Shown here: positions 1-5,293 of the stretch, piece by piece
Layout: every line of letters starts with the position of its first letter
Position numbering within the stretch: the stretch's first letter is position 1
Assembly: GCA_025927795.1 (NCBI GenBank)
Contig: JAICKT010000321.1
Location: forward strand, 1-5,293
Origin: Parafilimonas sp.
GTDB lineage: Bacteria; Bacteroidota; Bacteroidia; Chitinophagales; Chitinophagaceae
Direction of reading: 5' to 3'
DNA length: 5,293 nucleotides
Notes under the pieces: generated by a model
Database searches by the model: none
What the model was told of the DNA's origin: nothing
What the model saw: the letters and a program-made list of their open reading frames with translations, nothing else
Made by a program: the position numbers and the translations under genes

Positions 1-2
1 CG

Positions 3-1688
3 ATTGGCACTTTTCCGGGTGTTAGCGTATTTCTATTTCGTTTTTCTTCTTTTGATATTTTTACGCCCGGCTTTTTCTGTTTTGTTTTGGTGTCTATGAA
101 TGCGTATGCATTAAAAGTTAATTTAAAAAACATAAAGCCCGGCGGAAAAATTATTGCAAATATTGATGGCTTCGATGCCAAGAATTTACGTCTTGCACAT
201 TATACAGATGGCGTTAATCCTTTGGAAGATGGAAGTTTGGATAGTTATGATGTAATAAAAATTGACGTTACCAAACTCACTCGTGAATCGCTGAAAGAGT
301 TTCCAGAACTCGGCATGAAAGAAAAAGACCGCGCAAAAAATATGTTTGTGCTTGGTTTTTTATACTGGATGTACAATCGCAGTTTAGATAACACCATTAA
401 TTTTTTAAAAGAAAAATTTGGCAAGAAGGAATTAATATATAACAGCAACGTAAAAGTTTTGCAAGCCGGTTATAATTATGGCGATACTACAGAAACTTTT
501 ACCACACGTTATAAAGTTGAAAAAGCAAAACTGAATGCGGGTTTGTACAGAAGTATTATGGGCAACCAGGCTTTGGCGTATGGCTTAATTGCAGCGAGTA
601 AAAAAAGTGGTTTGCAATTATTCCTCGGCAGTTATCCTATAACACCAGCTTCAGATATTTTGCATGAACTAAGTACACATAAAGCATTCGGTATAAAAAC
701 TTTCCAGGCAGAAGATGAAATTGCCGCTGTTACTTCTGCTATTGGTGCGAGTTACGGCGGAAGTCTTGGTGTTACTACAACATCAGGCCCGGGCATGGCT
801 TTAAAATCTGAAGCAATGGGTTTGGCAGTGATGCTTGAAATTCCTTTAATTGTTATTGATGTGCAGCGCGGCGGACCTTCAACAGGATTACCAACAAAAA
901 CAGAACAAAGCGATTTGCTGCAAGCGTATTATGGTCGCAATGGCGAATGCCCGATGCCTGTAATTGCAGCACGAACACCAAGCGATTGTTTTGATGCAGT
1001 ATTTGAAGCAGTGCGCATTTCAATACAACACATGACGCCTGTTATTTTTTTAAGCGATGGATATATTGCAAACGGTGCAGAGCCCTGGCGTTTTCCTAAA
1101 ACAGAAGACCTGCCCGAAATAAAAGTGAATTTTAAAAAAGGTTTGGATGAAGACGAAGAAACATTTCTTCCTTATAAGCGTGATGAAAAATTAGTGCGTG
1201 CATGGGCAATCCCTGGCGTTGCAGGATTAGAACATCGTATTGGTGGATTGGAAAAACAAAACATAACAGGCAATGTAAATTATGAGCCGGAGAATCATCA
1301 GCTCATGATAAACATTCGCGAACAAAAAGTAGAAAACATTGCTGATTATATTCCTTTGCAAACTTTAGACAGCGGACCCGACAAAGGAAAAATATTATTG
1401 CTTGGATGGGGAAGCACTTACGGCGCTATAAAAAGTGCAGCGCAGCAATTACAAAGCGAAGGTTATGCAGTGAGTCATGCGCATTTAAGATATGTGCGTC
1501 CATTCCCAAAAAACCTTGGTGATATTATAAAGAATTTTGAAACTGTTATTGTTCCTGAAATAAATAATGGTCAGTTAATAAAAATTATTCGCGATAAATT
1601 TTTGGTGGATGCAAAAGGTTACAATAAAGTAATGGGCATTCCAATTACCAAAACAGAATTAGTAGATGCAGTAAAGAAATATTTATAA
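3..1688 (+). CDS. korA: 2-oxoacid (2-oxoglutarate):ferredoxin oxidoreductase, alpha subunit (gamma-alpha fusion), 5'-partial
   Basis: Cytoplasmic subunit of the enzyme that oxidatively decarboxylates 2-oxoglutarate (or another 2-oxoacid) with CoA to an acyl-CoA, passing electrons to ferredoxin. The frame is open from nt 3 to the TAA at 1686-1688, giving 561 visible residues; full-length relatives are near 615, so roughly 55 N-terminal residues lie outside. Residues are counted from nt 3. The end of the gamma (POR) domain comes first, with IFTPG near 19-23 and ALKVNLKN near 35. The alpha domain starts near 188 and shows YPITPASDI (211-219), QAEDEIAA (235-242), TTSGPG (259-264) and VQRGGPSTGLPTKTEQSD (287-304). 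The C-terminal domain has LLLGWGSTYG near 465-474. There are no CxxC clusters, as expected, because the Fe-S centre and TPP site belong to the beta subunit. A TTG at 87 could be taken as the start, but coding similarity clearly continues upstream. Codons before about nt 95 look corrupted. No korB follows. Family certain, substrate inferred. Confidence 0.95.
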   Translation: MGTFPGVSVFLFRFSSFDIFTPGFFCFVLVSMNAYALKVNLKNIKPGGKIIANIDGFDAKNLRLAHYTDGVNPLEDGSLDSYDVIKIDVTKLTRESLKEFPELGMKEKDRAKNMFVLGFLYWMYNRSLDNTINFLKEKFGKKELIYNSNVKVLQAGYNYGDTTETFTTRYKVEKAKLNAGLYRSIMGNQALAYGLIAASKKSGLQLFLGSYPITPASDILHELSTHKAFGIKTFQAEDEIAAVTSAIGASYGGSLGVTTTSGPGMALKSEAMGLAVMLEIPLIVIDVQRGGPSTGLPTKTEQSDLLQAYYGRNGECPMPVIAARTPSDCFDAVFEAVRISIQHMTPVIFLSDGYIANGAEPWRFPKTEDLPEIKVNFKKGLDEDEETFLPYKRDEKLVRAWAIPGVAGLEHRIGGLEKQNITGNVNYEPENHQLMINIREQKVENIADYIPLQTLDSGPDKGKILLLGWGSTYGAIKSAAQQLQSEGYAVSHAHLRYVRPFPKNLGDIIKNFETVIVPEINNGQLIKIIRDKFLVDAKGYNKVMGIPITKTELVDAVKKYL

Positions 1689-1772
1689 TTCACATAAATT
1701 ATCAAAACATTTCTCCTGAACAATATTTTTAATGTTATAAATTGTTTGCAGCATTAAATTTTTTAAAGCCTT
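1689..1772. other. AT-rich spacer between korA and the FAD oxidoreductase gene
   Basis: This 84-nt spacer is very AT-rich. I see no Shine-Dalgarno sequence before the ATG at 1773, which is usual for Bacteroidota. A TATTTTTA at 1724-1731 resembles the Bacteroidota -7 box TAnnTTTG, but no TTG lies about 19-20 nt upstream, so I do not call a promoter. A 6-bp AT-rich inverted repeat (AACAAT at 1719-1724, ATTGTT at 1741-1746) is too weak to call a terminator. Confidence 0.5.
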
Positions 1773-2972
1773 ATGCACTTAACCGGCGGTTCTCCTTTTT
1801 ATCTTATAAAAGATGGCTTGCAAACTTCTTATCCAAAACTTTTACAAAATACAGAAACCAATATAGTTATTATTGGTGGTGGAATTTCAGGCGCTTTGTC
1901 TGCATATTATCTTACAAATGCAGGTATTGATTGCATTCTGCTTGATGCAAGAACTATTGGTCTTGGCAGCACTTGCGCAAGCACATCATTACTGCAATAT
2001 GAATTAGATACACCGCTTCATATCTTAAAAGAAAAGATTGGAGAAAGAAATGCCGGGAAAGCCTACAGGTTATGCGGCGATGCTATTGATACGATTATGC
2101 AAATAATGAATGATATAAATTTTAAAGACTATCAAAACACAGCGAGCTTGTTTTTTTCAACGCATTCTTCTGAAAAAAAATTTATGCGCAAAGAGTTTGA
2201 TGCAAGACGCAGTGCAGGTTTTCATGTATCGCTGTTAAATAAAGATGAACTAAAAAATGAATATGGTTTAAAAGCAAATTATGCAATTCTTTCACAAGAA
2301 GGTTGTTGCACCGATGCATATGCATTAACATATGCTCTGCTTAATTATAGTATTAAAAAAGGCTTACAGGTTTTTGACAGAACTGCAATAAAAAAAATCA
2401 ACTATAAAAAAAATACAACACTTACAACAGAAGATGGTTATTTAATCAAAGCAAAAAATATTATTAATGCTACCGGTTATGAAGTTGTAAACTTTATTCC
2501 AAAAGGTATTGTTGATTTTTATTGCACGTATGCGGTTGCCTCAGAACAGTCTTCTGAAAAAAATCAATACGAAAAGAATAAAGTAATGATGTGGAATACC
2601 GACGATCCATATTTATACATGCGGCTTACAAAAGATAACCGTATAATTGTTGGTGGTCGCGATGAATCTTTCAGCAATTCTTTTACACGACAAACATTGC
2701 TTGATAAAAAAGCACGGCAGCTACAAAAAGATTTTAATAAAGTTTTTCCCGCACTTGAGCTTAAAAAAGAATTTGTGTGGAGCGGCACGTTTGGTAAAAC
2801 GAAAGATTCAATGCCTTACATTGGTGCATATAAAAAAACGCCCAATACTTATTACGCACTAGGGTTTGGCGGCAATGGCATAACATTCGGCGTAGTTGCC
2901 GCAAAAATTTTATGTGATATCATTTGTGGAAAACCAACCGCTAATGCAAAATTATTTTCGTTTGAAAGATGA
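1773..2972 (+). CDS. FAD-dependent oxidoreductase, DAO/DadA superfamily
   Basis: A 399-residue flavoprotein, probably cytoplasmic, expected to oxidise an amine or amino-acid-like C-N bond; the substrate cannot be read from sequence. The FAD-binding dinucleotide fold is near the N terminus: VIIGGGISG (32-40), followed by the second strand ending in the acidic D58 (CILLDAR) that should bind the ribose. Next comes GSTCASTSLLQYELD (65-79), a segment typical of this DAO subgroup. NATGYE (232-237) is the second conserved FAD-contacting strand, VGGRDE is at 293-298, and the C-terminal GFGGNGITFG (364-373) closes the flavin site. No signal peptide and no C-terminal Rieske domain are present. The ATG at 1773 is preferred because the short leader (GGSPFYLIKDGL...YP) matches the leader that precedes the FAD fold in relatives. 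Length is normal and no frameshift is seen. The stop lies 71 nt before the next chosen start. Relatives are often annotated loosely as PuuB/OrdL-like; I do not assign that role. Confidence 0.9.
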   Translation: MHLTGGSPFYLIKDGLQTSYPKLLQNTETNIVIIGGGISGALSAYYLTNAGIDCILLDARTIGLGSTCASTSLLQYELDTPLHILKEKIGERNAGKAYRLCGDAIDTIMQIMNDINFKDYQNTASLFFSTHSSEKKFMRKEFDARRSAGFHVSLLNKDELKNEYGLKANYAILSQEGCCTDAYALTYALLNYSIKKGLQVFDRTAIKKINYKKNTTLTTEDGYLIKAKNIINATGYEVVNFIPKGIVDFYCTYAVASEQSSEKNQYEKNKVMMWNTDDPYLYMRLTKDNRIIVGGRDESFSNSFTRQTLLDKKARQLQKDFNKVFPALELKKEFVWSGTFGKTKDSMPYIGAYKKTPNTYYALGFGGNGITFGVVAAKILCDIICGKPTANAKLFSFER

Positions 2973-2987
2973 GTTTGAATTCATCTT
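2966..2987 (+). terminator. Possible weak hairpin at the end of the oxidoreductase gene
   Basis: A 9-bp stem including one G-T pair (2966-2974 with 2979-2987) closes a TTGA loop and overlaps the TGA stop codon. A pyrimidine-rich stretch (2988-2999) follows, but it has no clean T tract. The stem is AT-rich, so it could be chance or a weak terminator or 3'-end stabiliser. Confidence 0.22.
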
Positions 2988-2996
2988 CTTTCCTCT

Positions 2997-3027
2997 CTTG
3001 CATAAAAATAAAAACTTACTATCTTCA
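2997..3027 (+). promoter_or_regulatory. Candidate Bacteroidota-type promoter before the DUF1080 gene
   Basis: CTTG at 2997-3000 is followed after 19 nt by TATCTTCA at 3020-3027. The known Bacteroidota sigma-ABfr consensus is TTTG, 19-20 nt, TAnnTTTG. The spacing and the -33 TTG fit well; the -7 box matches at TA and TT but not at the last two positions. A transcription start would fall about 10 nt before the ATG at 3044. If real, it lets the DUF1080 gene be transcribed independently of the oxidoreductase and supports the downstream start. Confidence 0.3.
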
Positions 3028-3043
3028 TTCGAAATGCTTCAAC

Positions 3044-4411
3044 ATGAAAAAAATTTTTTTCTTTTTTATTTGTTTGATGAGTGCATTTTCACTCTCTGCA
3101 CAAAATAATTTTACCAATTTATTTGATGGTAAAGATTTAAACGGGTGGAAACGTGTTGTTGGTTCAGGAGAATATACTGTTGAAAATAATATAATCGTTG
3201 GAACAACAGTTGCCGGTTCACCCAATACTTTTCTTACAACAGATAAGGAATACGGTGATTTTATATTAGAGTTTGATGCGAAGGTTGATGACACTGCAAG
3301 TAATTCGGGCGTGCAAATAAGAAGTCATTTTAATCCCGATGAAATGAATGGTAAAAATAAAGGGCGTGTTTACGGTTATCAAATTGAAGAAGATCCATCA
3401 TCAAGAAAATGGAGTGGAGGAATTTATGAAGAAGGCAGACGGGGTTGGTTGTATCCGGTTACTTTAAACCCATCAGCGCAAAATGCTTTTACAGTTGGTG
3501 AATGGAATCATTATAAAGTGGAAGCAATTGGTAACACAATTAAAACATGGTTGAATAATATTCCTGTTGCTTATTTAATTGACTCCATTTCGCACAATGG
3601 TTTTATCGCATTGCAGGTTCACGCAGTAAGCGATGCAAGTATGGCTGGCAAAAAAATGTATTGGAAAAATATCCGCATTAAAACAACCAACTTAACATCA
3701 ACACCGTTTCCAAAAGATGTGTTTGTTGTAAATATGATACCAAATAATTTATCCACTGTTGAAAAAGAAAATGGCTGGCAATTATTGTTTGATGGAAAAA
3801 CATCTAATGGCTGGAGAGGTGCATTTAAAACTGGTTTCCCTGATCATGGATGGAGAATTGACAGTGGTGCAATAACTGTTTTGGAAGCAAATGGCGAACA
3901 GGGAAAAAATGGCGGCGATGTTGTTACAACAAAAGAATACAGCGCATTTGATTTAACGTTTCAATTTAAGTTAACGCCTGGTGCTAACAGCGGTGTAAAA
4001 TATTTTGTAACGCTGAAAGAAAAAAGTGACAGCTCTGCAATTGGTTTAGAATATCAGGTGCTTGATGATAAACTTCATCCTGATGCAAAGCTTGGAAGAA
4101 ATGGTGACAGAACACTGTCATCGCTATATGATTTAATTCCCGCGAATAAAAATGAACGATATTTTAATCCTGTTGGTCAATGGAATTGGGGAAGGATAAT
4201 TGTGTATCCAAACAATCATGTTGAACATTGGCTGAATGGAATTAAAGTATTGGAATATGAACGAGGCTCAAAAGAATTTGAAGACCTGGTTAAAATAAGT
4301 AAATATAAAATCTGGGATCATTTTGGTGAGGCAAAAGAAGGTCACATTCTTTTACAGGATCATGGCAATGAAGTAAGCTATAGAAGTATAAAAATAAAAG
4401 AGTTGAAATAA
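3044..4411 (+). CDS. Secreted protein with two tandem DUF1080 (3-keto-disaccharide hydrolase-like) domains
   Basis: A 455-residue exported protein. The frame is open back to an ATG at 2969 that overlaps the previous stop, but the extra 25 residues are polar and low in coding character. The Met at 3044 begins a textbook signal peptide: MKK, a Phe-rich hydrophobic core, and LSAQ near 17-20 where cleavage is expected. No lipobox cysteine is placed correctly, so it is probably periplasmic or secreted. Domain 1 (about 23-215) has LFDGKDLNGW (26-35), NSGVQIRS (87-94), YGYQIEED (110-117), GEWNHYKVEA (152-161) and WKNIRIK (207-213). Domain 2 (about 244-454) repeats the pattern: LLFDGKTSNGW (247-257), NSGVKYFV (315-322), GLEYQV (334-339), GQWNWGRIIV (378-387) and a closing SYRSIKIKEL. 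DUF1080 (PF06439) is a concanavalin-like beta-sandwich; some members cleave 3-keto-glycosides, many are uncharacterised. A carbohydrate-related role is inference. No partner sugar oxidase of the GMC or GFO/IDH type is adjacent. Confidence 0.9.
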   Translation: MKKIFFFFICLMSAFSLSAQNNFTNLFDGKDLNGWKRVVGSGEYTVENNIIVGTTVAGSPNTFLTTDKEYGDFILEFDAKVDDTASNSGVQIRSHFNPDEMNGKNKGRVYGYQIEEDPSSRKWSGGIYEEGRRGWLYPVTLNPSAQNAFTVGEWNHYKVEAIGNTIKTWLNNIPVAYLIDSISHNGFIALQVHAVSDASMAGKKMYWKNIRIKTTNLTSTPFPKDVFVVNMIPNNLSTVEKENGWQLLFDGKTSNGWRGAFKTGFPDHGWRIDSGAITVLEANGEQGKNGGDVVTTKEYSAFDLTFQFKLTPGANSGVKYFVTLKEKSDSSAIGLEYQVLDDKLHPDAKLGRNGDRTLSSLYDLIPANKNERYFNPVGQWNWGRIIVYPNNHVEHWLNGIKVLEYERGSKEFEDLVKISKYKIWDHFGEAKEGHILLQDHGNEVSYRSIKIKELK

Positions 4412-4452
4412 TTCTTCGATTAGTTAAGCTGCAATGCAAACGACTTTAAAAT
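4412..4452. other. Short spacer between the DUF1080 gene and the lipoprotein gene
   Basis: The 41-nt spacer has no clear hairpin, Shine-Dalgarno site or good -33/-7 pair. A TTG at 4403-4405 has TAAGCTGC at 4425-4432 at the right spacing, but that box is a poor match. Read-through from the upstream gene is the simplest view. Confidence 0.4.
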
Positions 4453-4584
4453 ATGAGAACACTTTTCATTTGCACTTTACTCTCTATTTTATCGTTTGCA
4501 TTTTTTTATTCGTGCCAACGCGGAATAAGCCCGCTGCCTAACTCCGTTTCTGATGGCTCGCTTTTAAAAGATAATAACGGCAAT

Positions 4585-4910
4585 TGTGCGCCGGTTTCTG
4601 TATCAGGAGCGTTTATTATAGGTGAGCAACTTAACGACAGCAATTATCTTGAAGTAAGTGTGAATATTATATCGCCGGCTCGTATGAAATAACAACTGAT
4701 ACAGTTAATGGCTATTCATTCAAAGCAAGTGGTATTTTTGAAAACAACGGAACAGCAACTGTAAAATTATCAGCCACCGGAAATCCTGTTATTGCAGACA
4801 CAGACCATTTTACAATAACGTATAACAAATCTGTATGCGAAGCCACTGTGATAATAATTGATACAGCACTGCAGGGCGCGGTGTTTTCATTTAAAGGTTC
4901 ACCCGACGCA
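4585..4910 (+). repeat. Protein-level repeat domain 1 of the lipoprotein
   Basis: About 109 codons (326 nt, one base short of a multiple of three because of the frame break near 4675-4680). It starts at a Cys codon (4585-4587), continues through V-N-I-I-S-P-G-S-Y, then TVNGYSF, SGIFENNGTATVKLS and a second Cys at 4836-4838. The Cys-to-Cys distance is 252 nt, 84 residues when the missing base is restored. The beta-rich pattern suggests an Ig-like sandwich, perhaps with a disulfide between the two cysteines; both are inference. Confidence 0.75.
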
Positions 4911-5086
4911 TGCATGAATAATTCTCTTTTTGGAAACTATATAAAAGGCATAGTATTAGATTCAAATTCTAAAATTAAAATTGACGTAAATGTTATTTCT
5001 CCCGGAACATATTTTATAAATACCAGTGCATTAAAGTGAACACAGGTATTTCTTCATGCAGTTTTAATGTAAATGTTTTAACGCCT
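4911..5086 (+). repeat. Protein-level repeat domain 2 of the lipoprotein, with its core missing
   Basis: It starts at a Cys codon (4911-4913) and aligns without gaps to repeat 1 for 34 residues, sharing G at position 8, the L-x-x-S pattern and V-N-(I/V)-I-S-P-G-(S/T)-Y. It then jumps from FINTSAL directly to the closing S-S-C-S-F-N-V-N-V. The second Cys is at 5057-5059, only 146 nt from the first against 252 nt in repeat 1. The middle (TVNGYSF to the strand before the second Cys) is absent. Confidence 0.7.
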
Positions 5087-5293
5087 TTAGTTGTAAGTGG
5101 TAATGATTATTTTCCTTTATCTGCAAACAACTATTGGACGTACAATGATCTTGTAAATATTGGTGATACAATTGAAGAAACAATTATTGATTCAACCGAT
5201 ATCAATAAATTTTTATAAACTCATGAATGAAGATGTTCGTTTTGGCGGACCGTATCAATACTTCTATCGCAAGTCTGGTTCTGATTATTTTGA

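Larger units (their letters stand above)
4453..5293 (+). pseudogene. Lipoprotein with tandem repeat domains, disrupted by three frame breaks and cut by the window end
   Basis: I recognise the architecture but not a function. Segment A (4453-4676) begins MRTLF, then a hydrophobic stretch and YSC with Cys21, a weak but acceptable lipoprotein signal. The frame then hits a TAA at 4690-4692, while the sense of the protein continues one base back: segment B (4677 to about 5036) reads GSYEITTDTVNGYSF onward. Segment B stops at TGA 5037-5039, and the sense moves one base back again: segment C (about 5036-5213) reads NTGISSCSFNVNV, then NDYFPLSANNYWTY, typical of a C-terminal domain of Chitinophagaceae lipoproteins. 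Segment C stops at TAA 5216-5218, but YKLMNEDVRFGG continues in a third shift from 5214 to the right edge without a stop in frame. The protein contains two repeat domains (4585 and 4911 onward). It is probably anchored in the outer membrane. Either a decayed gene or sequencing/assembly errors at a contig end; the sequence alone cannot decide. Confidence 0.8.

Noticed and set aside
87..89. TTG at 87 as the korA start codon
   Set aside because: The frame and the family similarity continue upstream to nt 3; the TTG is an internal Leu in the VLV-x-MN motif.
245..448. Minus-strand open frame inside korA, with similar ones at 2564-2788, 3025-3294 and 4712-4915
   Set aside because: All lie opposite clear coding sequence, lack recognisable domains and are explained as antisense shadows of the + strand genes or the broken lipoprotein gene.
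1724..1731. TATTTTTA as a -7 promoter box for the FAD oxidoreductase gene
   Set aside because: No TTG at the required distance upstream, and AT-rich spacers give such boxes often.
1719..1746. AACAAT/ATTGTT inverted repeat after korA as a terminator
   Set aside because: Only six AT-rich pairs around a 16-nt loop, and no following T tract tied to it; expected by chance in such AT-rich sequence.
1773..4411. A two-step sugar pathway in which the FAD enzyme makes a 3-keto-glycoside that the DUF1080 protein cleaves
   Set aside because: Known 3-keto-sugar oxidases are GMC or GFO/IDH-type enzymes; this one is DAO-type, has no export signal, and its neighbour is secreted, so the pairing is not supported.
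4675..5218. Programmed frameshifting or stop-codon recoding in the lipoprotein gene
   Set aside because: No slippery heptamer with a downstream structure is evident, three separate events would be needed, and one coincides with loss of about 35 codons; damage or error is simpler.
1..5293. A mobile element, CRISPR array, tRNA, riboswitch or defence system
   Set aside because: I looked for terminal repeats, transposase motifs, regularly spaced repeats and tRNA-like folds and saw none; the window is nearly filled by four ordinary genes.

Overview
The window looks like a short piece of a Bacteroidota genome, most probably Chitinophagaceae-like. This rests on low-GC coding sequence, the absence of Shine-Dalgarno sites, a gamma-alpha fused KorA, a secreted tandem-DUF1080 protein and a repeat-bearing lipoprotein of a kind common in that family. 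The taxonomic call is inference from remembered family features, not a search. All recognisable genes are on the + strand, and no RNA gene, CRISPR array, insertion sequence, phage gene or defence gene is visible.

Layout: (1) nt 3-1688, the 3' part of korA, the alpha (gamma-alpha fused) subunit of a 2-oxoacid (2-oxoglutarate):ferredoxin oxidoreductase. The frame is open to the left edge, so the gene starts outside the window. (2) nt 1773-2972, an FAD-dependent oxidoreductase of the DAO/DadA superfamily, apparently complete. (3) nt 3044-4411, a secreted protein with two DUF1080 (3-keto-disaccharide hydrolase-like, concanavalin-like fold) domains. Its start is best moved 25 codons downstream of the longest reading frame, to the Met that begins a signal peptide. 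(4) nt 4453 to the right edge, a lipoprotein with two tandem repeat domains and a C-terminal domain, broken into four reading-frame segments.

The spacers are 84, 71 and 41 nt. The genes could be co-transcribed in part, but they do not form an obvious pathway: KorA is cytoplasmic central carbon metabolism, the DAO protein has no assigned substrate, and the last two products are exported. The expected partner korB does not follow korA.

The most notable signals lie at the two ends. In the first ~95 nt the korA frame is intact, but conserved residues are replaced in a way that nearly always adds T. In the last ~620 nt the lipoprotein gene carries two apparent small indels and a deletion of about 106 nt (1 modulo 3) that removes the core of its second repeat. 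Together these suggest either that the window is a whole contig with unreliable ends, or that the lipoprotein gene is a real pseudogene. I did not find a convincing new biological system here.
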